Of a stretch of DNA of 57,074 nt, positions 18,476 to 26,449 are shown piece after piece. The stretch covers positions 1 through 57,074 of the forward strand of contig CAMDJM010000028.1 of the NCBI GenBank assembly GCA_945900785.1, written 5' to 3'. The translations under genes were made by a program, and so were the position numbers. Within the stretch, counting starts at the first letter, position 1; each line of letters opens with the position of its first letter. The notes under the pieces were generated by a model. The model made no database searches and was not told where the DNA came from. It was given only the letters and a program-made list of their open reading frames with translations. The DNA comes from Akkermansia muciniphila (GTDB lineage Bacteria > Verrucomicrobiota > Verrucomicrobiia > Verrucomicrobiales > V1-33).

Positions 18476-19560
18476 GTGAACCTTTTTCCGGAAGTTACCA
18501 GCCCGATGAAGTCGCCTTTCTGTTGCGCCGCCTGCATCTGGAAACCACCACCCTGGACGAGCGGGAACGCCTGATCCAGAGCGGCCTGCGCCACTACAGC
18601 GAAATGATCGGTCCGGAAGACGCGCCGACGCGCGGCCGGCTCAGGCTTTTCCGTGAGTGCCTCGCCGCCAACGGGTCCCGCATGGCGGATGACCTTGCCA
18701 CGCTGGCCTCCGCCATGGCCGCGACCGCCGTCGATGGGGAATTGACCGTGGTTTCCATCGCCCGGGCCGGCACGCCCATCGGGGTGCTGCTGTGGCACCG
18801 GATCCGGGAAACCGCGCCCAGCTTGAAAGTCACGCACTACTCCATTTCCGTGATCCGGGACCGGGGCGTGGACTACGCTGCCCTGCGTTGGATCATGGCC
18901 CGGCACGCTCCGGCCAGTCTGCGTTTTGTGGATGGCTGGACAGGTAAAGGCACCATTGCCCATGAACTCCGCCATTCCATTGACGGCTGGGCAGACGCCC
19001 CGGCCGGTCTGGACCCCGGCCTGTGGGTGCCATTGGATGTGTGCGGCGCGGCCATTTTCGCCGCCAGTGCCGGGGACTATCTGATTCCCTCCACCCTGCT
19101 GGGCGGCACCCTGTCCGGTCTGGTGTCCCGCAGTGTGCTACCCGCCGGGGAGGAAGAAGGCGTGGAATTCCACGGCTGCGTCCCGCTGGATTCCCTGCGG
19201 CGCTATGATCTCAGCCGTTGGTTCATCCAGGAAATGCTCGTCCTGCTTGAAAAAATCCCGCCTCCCGCCACGTCTCCCGCCAACGCCAGCGGCGGTCCGT
19301 CCCGCCGCCGGGAAACCGCCCAATGCCTCGACCTGATGCTGACACGACACGACATGACGGACCGCAACCGCATCAAACTCGGCATTGGGGAAACCGTCCG
19401 CGTCCTGCTCCGCCGCAAGCCCCACACCGTCTGGCTCAGTCCCCGCGCCAACCCCACCGACGCCGGATTGATCCGCCGCCTCGCCGCCTTCCGCCAGGTC
19501 AATGTCTCCACCGATGACGCCCTCACGTTTGATGCGGTGGCCGTGATCGCAGATGCCTGA
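18472..19560 (+). CDS. StiP-type phosphoribosyltransferase (Ter module; annotated in some databases as cysteine protease StiP)
   Basis: About 362 residues. PRTase features: LTVVSIARAGTPIGVLLWHRI in the hood region and the PRPP-like loop LRFVDGWTGKGTIAHEL. Downstream are DVCGAAIFAASAGDYLIPS and the C-terminal VNVSTDDALTFDAVAVI. This is the second PRTase-fold protein of Ter operons; 'cysteine protease' names for this family come from an early weak match and are probably misleading. It is coupled to the HAD gene by a 4-bp overlap and to the following lyase by 8 bp. The exact substrate is unknown. Confidence 0.85.
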   Translation: MSEPFSGSYQPDEVAFLLRRLHLETTTLDERERLIQSGLRHYSEMIGPEDAPTRGRLRLFRECLAANGSRMADDLATLASAMAATAVDGELTVVSIARAGTPIGVLLWHRIRETAPSLKVTHYSISVIRDRGVDYAALRWIMARHAPASLRFVDGWTGKGTIAHELRHSIDGWADAPAGLDPGLWVPLDVCGAAIFAASAGDYLIPSTLLGGTLSGLVSRSVLPAGEEEGVEFHGCVPLDSLRRYDLSRWFIQEMLVLLEKIPPPATSPANASGGPSRRRETAQCLDLMLTRHDMTDRNRIKLGIGETVRVLLRRKPHTVWLSPRANPTDAGLIRRLAAFRQVNVSTDDALTFDAVAVIADA

Positions 19561-20479
19561 ACTTCATCCCCCACCCTCCATGACCCGACTGCAAGCCGAC
19601 CTCCCGATGCTGGCCCCGATGCTCTATGTGCCGGCGGACCACCCCGATCTTGCAGCCGTGCTCTCAGGCCGGCGGGAACTCGGCGTCTGCTCCATCGCGG
19701 TCTGCCTGGAGGACGCCGTGCGCCCTGACAACCGGCGGGCCGCCGCCGCCAGCCTCGCCCGGACCATCGAAAGCCTAACCAGCGTGCCCCGCGCGGTCTT
19801 TGTCCGTCCCGCCGATACAGAGGCCTTTGAATGGCTGCTCGAAAACCTGCCCTGCGAGCACATCGCCGGGTTTATCCTGCCCAAGGCCTCCGTCCAATCC
19901 ATCCACGTCTGGATCGAGAAAAGCTTTGGCCTGCACCCCATCTTCCCCATTCTGGAAACCCGTGAGGCGCTGGACCCCGTCGGCCGCCGGGAACTGGCCC
20001 AGGCCTGCGCGGCTCATCCCCCCATCATCGCCGGCGCGCGGATCGGCGTGAACGACCTGTTTTCCCTGTTAGGAGGCCTGCGCCGTCCCGCCGGCCGCAC
20101 CGTCTATGAAACGCCCGCCGGCCGCGTCATCGACAGCCTGCTGGAGGCCTTCAGCGCCTATGGCGTCCGGCTTTGCGCCCCGGTCTGTGACCGCATCAGC
20201 GACGATGAAACCCTGCAGCGCGAAATCGTGGATGACATGCACCGCGGTCTTTTCGCCAAAACCGCGATCCATCCCCGGCAGGTCAACACCATTTGGAGCG
20301 CCTACGCCCCGGACCCCGCCGAAACCGCCGAAGCCCGCCTCATCCTCGCCCCGGACGCCCCCGCCGTCTTCGGCTCCAACGGCGACATGCTCGAACCCGC
20401 CTGCCACGGCGAATGGGCCCGCCGCCTGCTCCAGCGCGATGCCCTGCACCGCTCCGTGAACATCGGCGCCCTGGGCTGA
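19553..20479 (+). CDS. HpcH/HpaI aldolase/citrate-lyase-beta-like C-C lyase of the Ter module
   Basis: 308 residues. The TIM barrel of the citrate-lyase-beta group is visible: MLYVPADHPDL at the start, CSIAVCLEDAVRPDNR (metal Glu/Asp), AVFVRPA, IPFILE-type strand FPILETREALD (second acidic ligand) and RIGVNDLFSL. The ATG at 19553 overlaps the StiP gene; an ATG at 19580 is the alternative start, and neither has a Shine-Dalgarno sequence. In Ter operons such lyases are proposed to make a carbon building block for the nucleoside-like compound. It is the last gene of the plus-strand operon, 39 bp from the convergent AIM24 gene. Confidence 0.87.
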   Translation: MPELHPPPSMTRLQADLPMLAPMLYVPADHPDLAAVLSGRRELGVCSIAVCLEDAVRPDNRRAAAASLARTIESLTSVPRAVFVRPADTEAFEWLLENLPCEHIAGFILPKASVQSIHVWIEKSFGLHPIFPILETREALDPVGRRELAQACAAHPPIIAGARIGVNDLFSLLGGLRRPAGRTVYETPAGRVIDSLLEAFSAYGVRLCAPVCDRISDDETLQREIVDDMHRGLFAKTAIHPRQVNTIWSAYAPDPAETAEARLILAPDAPAVFGSNGDMLEPACHGEWARRLLQRDALHRSVNIGALG

Positions 20480-20518
20480 TCCACGGATCCCGACTGACTG
20501 CCACAGGACCCGTCCTAA

Positions 20519-21223
20519 CTATCCCCGGTTGACGCCGATCAGACTGGCCAGCCAGCCGGCAAAGCCAGTTTTATTCCGGGAGGCGACCATGACCTGGCCG
20601 GTTCCGCTGAAACGGTTGACGAGGCCTTCGCCGCTGGTCACGGAGTTCACGAGGCCGCTGAAGAAGCCCCGTTGAGCGGTGGCGTTGGTGATATTGTAAG
20701 TCAGGCCGGCGTCCCAGGCGACCACATGGGTGTTGTCCACGATCACATCATTGCCGGGCTTCACATCAAGGGCGAACAAGGCACCAAAAGCGGAGATGGC
20801 CAGCTTGCCACGCCCGGCGGTTTCCATGATGAAAAAGCCGCCCGTGCCGCCGAACAGGGCCTGTCCCAAGCCCTGGTTTTTGATATTGATTTGCAGGCTG
20901 GTCTCCGCCGCGAGGAACGCCCCGTCATTCAGGCGGAACTGGCGCGGGCCGCAATCCAGCACCATCAGATCGCCCGGCAGGGTGGGGGCAAACAAGGCGT
21001 CGCCCTCACCGTGGGTCGCTTCCATGGTCTGCTGGAAAAAGGATTCCCCACTGGTTAGCCGCCGGGCGAGGCCGCTCAGAAGCCCCCCGCGCATCTCCCC
21101 TTTGAGTTCGAGCGTGGCGTCCATGGACACCATCGCCCCACGCTCGGCATAGATGCTTTCGCCCTTTTTGAGGCTGACATGAAGAAACGGATCCACGTTA
21201 CCGACGACGGAAAATTCAGGCAT
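20519..21223 (-). CDS. AIM24/TIGR00266 family protein
   Basis: 234 residues with the beta-helix-like AIM24 pattern: VKxGESIYAERGAMVSMD near the N-terminus, an LARRLTSGESFFQQTM repeat, IMETAGRGKLAISAFGALF, and a second FFSGLVNSVTSGEGLVNRFSG repeat related to the first. The internal repetition (the ...TSGE... motif twice) fits the two-lobed fold. AIM24-like proteins often co-occur with TerD and vWA proteins. It is the last gene of the minus-strand ter operon, 46 bp after TerY-C. Function unknown, possibly a stress scaffold. Confidence 0.85.
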   Translation of the reverse strand: MPEFSVVGNVDPFLHVSLKKGESIYAERGAMVSMDATLELKGEMRGGLLSGLARRLTSGESFFQQTMEATHGEGDALFAPTLPGDLMVLDCGPRQFRLNDGAFLAAETSLQINIKNQGLGQALFGGTGGFFIMETAGRGKLAISAFGALFALDVKPGNDVIVDNTHVVAWDAGLTYNITNATAQRGFFSGLVNSVTSGEGLVNRFSGTGQVMVASRNKTGFAGWLASLIGVNRG

Positions 21224-21269
21224 TTGATGATGGGATTAAGGATGAATAGAACAGGATAGGAAAAAAACG

Positions 21270-22304
21270 TCAGCCTTCGCTGGCGCGGATTTGGAAGCCG
21301 TCGCTATCGCCGCGGTTTACCGTGAGTTGGGCATTACAGCCGGGGCAGACACTTTTCCCAGAGTCCTGCCGGGCCCCGCCGCAGAAGACGGTGCCGCAGT
21401 TGCCGCAGGAGCCTGCTCCTTCGCTGCCACAGTGCGGACAGTCCGGGCAGCCATTGACCACGCGGGAATCGACCGGCGGGAGGCGCTGGCCGCGGTCGCT
21501 GAAGTCGGCGTTGTGTTTGTCCAGCTTGTGCGCGGCGGTGGGATGATAGACCCCGTAATTCGGATCATACCCGTAGCGCATCAGATAGGGAAGACGCTTC
21601 ACCCCGCACAGCCCGTAAAGGAAAAGCTGCCGGGGCGGACCATGGTCTCCCTGCTCCACACTCCAGTGGTCGCGCTCCACCTTTTCGATGGATTCCGGCA
21701 GCTTGGCCAGCATCGCGGATTTTTCATCCCCATCCGCGACGCCCATGCTGGCGGTGCTCAGGGTATCGCTGATCCAGACAAACAGTTTGGCCCAACCCTG
21801 CTCATCGGTCTGGTGGAGATTGAGCACAATATCGGTGACCTCCCGGAGCCCGGAGAAATCAATGTCATCACCCGCGCCAATCGCATAAAAATTTCCGATC
21901 GGCGTCGTCTGGTGCAGCGACTTCAGGGCGGGCCTCCAGTCATCGCTGGGCTGGCCGTCGGTGATGAGCACGATGATCGGGCGGAAGTCGCCTTTCGAGC
22001 CCGGCTGATTGCGGCGGACTTCCTGGAGAATGCGTTCGCCCAGCAGCAGCAGCGCGCTGCCGAAGGCGGTGCCAGGGCGCACTTTCAGTTGGGGCACCTG
22101 CACTTCATCCAGGGGCTGGAGCGGCGTTTTCAACTCCGCCCGGCTGTCAAAAGTAATGAAGGAAAGATAGGCGGTTTCCAGGGCGTGGGGATTCCGCTGG
22201 AGGGTGCGGACCATGGTTTCGATCCCGGTCTGCACGCCGGTCATCCCGGTGCCGATCATGGATTCGGAGCAGTCCAGCAGAACGTAAATGGGCAGGCGGC
22301 GCAT
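21270..22304 (-). CDS. TerY-C: vWA domain with C-terminal zinc ribbons
   Basis: 344 residues. Residues 1-210 are a von Willebrand A domain with a full MIDAS: LLDCSESM (Asp11, Ser13, Ser15), a Thr in RPGTAFGSAL and Asp in LITDGQPSDD. Residues 215-270 form a Ter-specific region ending YGYDPNYGVY. Residues 285-340 hold cysteine pairs (CPDCPHCG, CGNCGTVFCGG, CPGCNA), which should bind one or two zinc ions. This is the longer TerY paralogue; the short one lies upstream in the operon. It probably binds the kinase or its substrate in a metal-dependent way. Confidence 0.9.
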   Translation of the reverse strand: MRRLPIYVLLDCSESMIGTGMTGVQTGIETMVRTLQRNPHALETAYLSFITFDSRAELKTPLQPLDEVQVPQLKVRPGTAFGSALLLLGERILQEVRRNQPGSKGDFRPIIVLITDGQPSDDWRPALKSLHQTTPIGNFYAIGAGDDIDFSGLREVTDIVLNLHQTDEQGWAKLFVWISDTLSTASMGVADGDEKSAMLAKLPESIEKVERDHWSVEQGDHGPPRQLFLYGLCGVKRLPYLMRYGYDPNYGVYHPTAAHKLDKHNADFSDRGQRLPPVDSRVVNGCPDCPHCGSEGAGSCGNCGTVFCGGARQDSGKSVCPGCNAQLTVNRGDSDGFQIRASEG

Positions 22305-22331
22305 GGCGTGGGAAGTGACAGGGTTTATTAG

Positions 22332-23834
22332 TTAGACATTGGCCATCATGACGTGCGCCAGACGGCCGCCGTCTTCAGGACTGAGGAGGAGTTTTTGATC
22401 ATTTTCCAGCACGACCGATGAGCCGGGAGGAACCGGCACTGGTCCATCGGCGGTGACCTGCTTCAGGCCGGTCAGGGTCTGGTTTACCAGCAGCCAGTGG
22501 CCATCGTGGAAGACAAAATAACCGACCGGGCGCTTCTGTTCCGCTGTCAGGCGTTCATTGGGAAACACCGCCCGGGAAACATGCCAGGGATAGAGATATT
22601 GGTTGGTGTAAACCATCAGGCGGTGATTGTCCGGCAGGAACTTGCCGCCGCCGCGCGAGGAATAGAGGTTCAGCATGGGCAGGGGGCCGCTCACGGCGGT
22701 GCCGCAGAAGGGGCAGCGCGGGCGGGTGCTGTTATCAAAGACAAACCATTTCTGATCGCAGGAGGGATTGGCGCAGGGCTGGATCAGATCCACCGTTTTC
22801 ACGAGGGCCCGCTCCATCTCATCCGCCGAGGGCCGCTGCGATGGCACGTGCAGACCGCCTACAAATCCGCGTTCAAAAATCTCCTTAAGATAGGGGCCGC
22901 AGATGGTGTAGGGAATCCGCGCCGCATCCGCGAAGGGAAGAAAGCCCGGCTTCACGGAATCGGGGTCGGGACGGTTGGACAAATCGTCAGGATGCTCTAC
23001 AAAAAGCGCCCGGTCCCCCATGCTCAATTCCTCGTCACGCTGGGCGTCATCGTCATGGACCTTCCGCCCCCGCAGCGGATGCCGGTATAGCAAATACATG
23101 TAAACCAGCACCGCCAGGGCATGGCGGTCGGTTTCGATGCAGGGCAGGAATTTCCCGGGAGTCCCGGCGGGAATCTTCAGGGTGCGCAGCACTTCCGGGG
23201 CAATGAAGTCCGGCGTGCCTACCACATCCGGCGGAAACTTGCCCGGCACCACCAGGGTATCCAGATCAATCAGACAGGCATGGCCGCCGGCGGGATCGAC
23301 CAGCACGTTTTTGTAGGAAAGATCGGAGTGCGCCAAACCCGCCATATGCAGGCGCTTCACTGCGCGGGAAATTTTGATGCAAATGGTCAGATAGCTGAGC
23401 CAGGTGCCACGCTCCCGGGGGTCGAGATGCTTCTGCTGGTGGTTGGCAGAGGCGAACCATTTGCCTTCCTTCTCCTTGCCTTTGATGCCCAGAAAATCGT
23501 TATTTTTCGACCCGTGCTCAAAGAAGAAATGGGATTGATAGGCCGGCATCACCACCCCCACGAGGCCGCGCTCCTCAATGATGTGGCTGGGCCAGCAGAA
23601 GAGGGATTCCCAATACGCCCCGCCTTCCTGTTCGAAAATGCGCTGCCGGTAAAGGTTGGTGATGTTTTTCAGCCGTTCCATGGCGTTGGCATCCGGCGTC
23701 TTGCGATACCACCCGATCACATTCCGGCGGTCTTTTGAGAAGAACACATCCTTCATCCCTCCCGAGCCGGCCGGGGCTTCGTCGTCAAACTCGAAGGTGG
23801 TGCCGTTGGTCGTCTGAAGCCGGAAAATGCTCAT
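22332..23834 (-). CDS. Ter-associated protein kinase with zinc-ribbon
   Basis: 500 residues. The N-lobe includes a glycine-rich stretch AGSGGMKDVFF (residues 22-32) and a lysine in WYRK. The catalytic loop is HSDLSYKNVLVD (Asp171, Asn176), with HSD instead of HRD. The metal-binding motif is IDLDTL instead of DFG. Both catalytic acids are kept, so activity is likely. Residues about 354-380 carry CANPSCDQKW and RPRCPFCG, a four-cysteine zinc ribbon. The tail (~110 residues) is beta-rich and may be a sensor or docking module. The start overlaps the PP2C stop (ATGA), making a kinase/phosphatase pair that should act on the same target. Confidence 0.9.
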   Translation of the reverse strand: MSIFRLQTTNGTTFEFDDEAPAGSGGMKDVFFSKDRRNVIGWYRKTPDANAMERLKNITNLYRQRIFEQEGGAYWESLFCWPSHIIEERGLVGVVMPAYQSHFFFEHGSKNNDFLGIKGKEKEGKWFASANHQQKHLDPRERGTWLSYLTICIKISRAVKRLHMAGLAHSDLSYKNVLVDPAGGHACLIDLDTLVVPGKFPPDVVGTPDFIAPEVLRTLKIPAGTPGKFLPCIETDRHALAVLVYMYLLYRHPLRGRKVHDDDAQRDEELSMGDRALFVEHPDDLSNRPDPDSVKPGFLPFADAARIPYTICGPYLKEIFERGFVGGLHVPSQRPSADEMERALVKTVDLIQPCANPSCDQKWFVFDNSTRPRCPFCGTAVSGPLPMLNLYSSRGGGKFLPDNHRLMVYTNQYLYPWHVSRAVFPNERLTAEQKRPVGYFVFHDGHWLLVNQTLTGLKQVTADGPVPVPPGSSVVLENDQKLLLSPEDGGRLAHVMMANV

Positions 23835-25675
23835 AGGGTGATGGGAAAAAGAGCGGATGCCGCCAGCACGACGGTGCGGTCATCATGATGGCCGGGCGAG
23901 GGGAATCCCATCCAGTCCAGCAGTTCCTCCGCCGCCGCCCGGGGGGATGATTGGCTGGTTAGGAGCGGGTGCAGTTCGCGCCAGAGGTCGCGCCACCCGG
24001 CGGGATCGGCGAGAGCGGTATCCGAGGGGAACCGGGGATCGGAAATGCCATCTGTGACGAGGAACAAGGCTTCAAATTCCGCTATCACCGCGATCCGGAT
24101 GCGGGCCCTCACGGCTTCTTCGGAGGACAGCACCTCCGGCATGGTCAGGAAAACAGTCTGCCCCGCGTAGTCGCCGCTGTCGGCACAGTTCAGCAGGCAG
24201 GGGGAGCCGCCGGGCGCTCCCACTACCGCCGCCGCCCCGTCTCCGATGGAGAAAGCGGCCACAAACCAGCGGCCGTCTGCCAGGGGATGCAGCAGGACGG
24301 TGATGAGGGTGGTGTGGAAATCACGCAGTCCGGCGGCGTGTTCCTCTGCCGTTGTCTTCAGGGCCGCACGGGCCTGCCGCGCCGCCGTGCCGAACAGCCG
24401 CTGGAGTTCCGTCAGGAGCACATCGTCCCCTGCCTGATCCGGATGAAGAGCCTGTTGCTGCACCCGTCCGGTGAGGGATTTTCCGGCCATTCCTCCCAGT
24501 TCAGCGCCGAAGAAAGACTGCGTCACGCCGCAGGCCACACGCGAACCCTGACGGGAAAACCGGGCACTGCCTGCGCCGTCCGCCACCGTCAGCACATACC
24601 AGGCGTTTTCAGGCAGCCAGGCCATGGAAAAGTCGTCATCCCGGTAGGTCCCGGTATGGGCATGGGACCGGCCCCGCCGGCTGGCCCCAATTACCGTCAG
24701 GGGACCTTCCGTCAGGGAGCCGGTATCGGTGTCGGGCCGGGCGAAAATTCCGTCAGGATCGGACGGAAGGTTTTTCCACAGGGATTGCGGATTGGCGTTC
24801 ACGGTCAGCGTCAGCAGATGCCCGCAGCCGCTGGCTACGCCGATATCGGACGGCGCGGGATGGCGCCGCAGCCGGATTTCAAATTCTCCCGCCTCGGTGG
24901 GCGATCCGCAGAGCATGCCACCGGAAAAGGCCAGACCTGGCGGCAGGTCACCCAGCAGTTCAATGTGGCCGTCCTCCGGAAAAACGCCCCCATCCAAAGT
25001 ATCGACCCCGACCGCAAACGCCCGGCCCACCATGGCATTGGGCAGGCGCACCGGCGGCCGCAACGGCCAGACCGGAACCGACGGCGGGATGTGGGTAGGC
25101 TCCGGTGGGTTGTCAGGCTTTACCAGGACTTCCGTGGGAGAAGGCTCCTCAGCGCCAATGCCCAGCGCGGCCTGCCAGGCAGCCAGCGCGGGCAAGGCCT
25201 CATCCGGGCCCGCAGCCAGGACCTGGTCTATCAGGGAGATAAAGGCAGATGGCCAGGCTTGCGCATGGGGATGTTCCGCCAGGGTCTGCACGCGCCGCCA
25301 CCGGCGGGCCGGCGGGTGATCGGTGATAATCAGGTGCACCACCGCCGCCAGCGCCCTGACATCGTGGCCCTGGCGCTCCTCCAGGGATTGCCCTGGGCCG
25401 TCCGGATAATAGATTTCCAGTTCCAGCGCATCCGGGGAACCCGCCCGGGTTTTGAAAAAATCCAAGTCCCATTCCCCGGTGGGCGAGAGCAGCAGACGCC
25501 CCGGCATCACTGCCCCATGGGCCTGACCATTCCGATGGAAATCCGCCAGAAATGCAATCAAGGGCCCCAACAGGCGGGCCGGCTGCCGGACGAAGAGTGG
25601 GTGTCCTGATTCCAAAAATCGATGCAGCAACTGCCCCGGCCTGCGGTTTTTGGAGAAAGCCAGATCGGAGGACAT
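23831..25675 (-). CDS. PP2C phosphatase with kinase-like N-terminus and Ig-like middle domain
   Basis: 614 residues. Residues 320-610 are PP2C: LTVADGAGSARFSRQGS, FHTTLITVLLH, FSIGDGAAAVVG, LVTDGISD and the final DDRTVVL supply the usual metal-binding acids, so it should be active. Residues 30-160 resemble the C-lobe of a protein kinase, with a FHRNGQAHGAVMPGRLLL segment where the HRD loop would be, but the catalytic Asp is missing (HGAVMPG), so this part is a pseudokinase at best. Residues about 225-295 match an Ig-like (He_PIG) fold: LPPGLAFSGGMLCGSPTEAG. No signal peptide is visible, so the Ig-like domain is probably cytosolic. It follows TerY by 18 bp. Confidence 0.88.
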   Translation of the reverse strand: MSSDLAFSKNRRPGQLLHRFLESGHPLFVRQPARLLGPLIAFLADFHRNGQAHGAVMPGRLLLSPTGEWDLDFFKTRAGSPDALELEIYYPDGPGQSLEERQGHDVRALAAVVHLIITDHPPARRWRRVQTLAEHPHAQAWPSAFISLIDQVLAAGPDEALPALAAWQAALGIGAEEPSPTEVLVKPDNPPEPTHIPPSVPVWPLRPPVRLPNAMVGRAFAVGVDTLDGGVFPEDGHIELLGDLPPGLAFSGGMLCGSPTEAGEFEIRLRRHPAPSDIGVASGCGHLLTLTVNANPQSLWKNLPSDPDGIFARPDTDTGSLTEGPLTVIGASRRGRSHAHTGTYRDDDFSMAWLPENAWYVLTVADGAGSARFSRQGSRVACGVTQSFFGAELGGMAGKSLTGRVQQQALHPDQAGDDVLLTELQRLFGTAARQARAALKTTAEEHAAGLRDFHTTLITVLLHPLADGRWFVAAFSIGDGAAAVVGAPGGSPCLLNCADSGDYAGQTVFLTMPEVLSSEEAVRARIRIAVIAEFEALFLVTDGISDPRFPSDTALADPAGWRDLWRELHPLLTSQSSPRAAAEELLDWMGFPSPGHHDDRTVVLAASALFPITL

Positions 25676-25693
25676 GGGGGAAACGGCGCGGTC

Positions 25694-26335
25694 TCAGAAC
25701 ACGACATTGATCTCCGGTGGAGGCGGAGGCAGTTGGGCTCCGCCGCCGCTTCCGCCGCCCTGCCCGGCACTGCCTGCGGCCATGCTGGCGGAAACCCAGC
25801 GGAAAAAGCTAACAAATCCATTTCCATCCATGGTTTCCAGGCTCACCACCTGATCCGCCAGGGCCCTCAGGTCTTCTTTCCGGGCCTTCGGTCCGGCGGC
25901 ACAGGCGATGATGGAGGCGAATCCACAACTCCTCACCTGGGGAATGACTTCCTTGTAAAGCTGGATGTCGGAAGGCACGCCGTCGGTCATGACAAAAAGC
26001 AGGGGCCGCCAATCTCCCTTGCCTTCCTCGTTGGATAATACCACCTCCGCTTTAACCCGCTGGGTCAGCACCTCCAGGGCAGCCCCGAGATGCGTAGGCC
26101 CGGAATCCGGACAAACAATCTCCGGCATTTGCAGGGTCTCCAGACTGGTGAGCGGCACCACGATCTTCACCTCGCGGTCAAACGTGATGATGGAAAGGTG
26201 CAGCGACTCGAGGGCATGGGGATCCTGACGCAGCCCGCTGAGCATGGCATGGATGCCGGTTTTCACCGATTCCAAGGGCTCGCCCTTCATGGATCCGGAG
26301 GTGTCCAGCAACAGATATACGGGCAAACGGCGCAT
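25694..26335 (-). CDS. terY: TerY: vWA domain protein
   Basis: 213 residues. The MIDAS metal site is complete: LLLDTSGSM (Asp11, Ser13, Ser15), GPTHLG (Thr) and VMTDGVPSD (Asp). The tail ends with a glycine-rich stretch and PPPPPEINVVF, the conserved end of TerY proteins. Its paralogue TerY-C lies three genes downstream. It starts with an ATG behind a pyrimidine-rich leader, 114 bp after the TerC stop, in the same operon direction. TerY proteins bind the kinase/phosphatase pair in a metal-dependent manner in the Ter response model. Confidence 0.93.
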   Translation of the reverse strand: MRRLPVYLLLDTSGSMKGEPLESVKTGIHAMLSGLRQDPHALESLHLSIITFDREVKIVVPLTSLETLQMPEIVCPDSGPTHLGAALEVLTQRVKAEVVLSNEEGKGDWRPLLFVMTDGVPSDIQLYKEVIPQVRSCGFASIIACAAGPKARKEDLRALADQVVSLETMDGNGFVSFFRWVSASMAAGSAGQGGGSGGGAQLPPPPPEINVVF

Positions 26336-26449
26336 GGCTTTGAAGGAAGGGCTTTGGGGGAAGGACCGGCAAACTTGGCATGCAGGTTGGTAGTGGGATC
26401 AACGGGGAATCCACTCCAATGTGGCAGATGAAGGATCAAGACAGACCGC

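Noticed and set aside
23969..25609. Long plus-strand frame opposite the PP2C gene
   Set aside because: It is antisense to a protein with full PP2C motifs and has no motif of its own.
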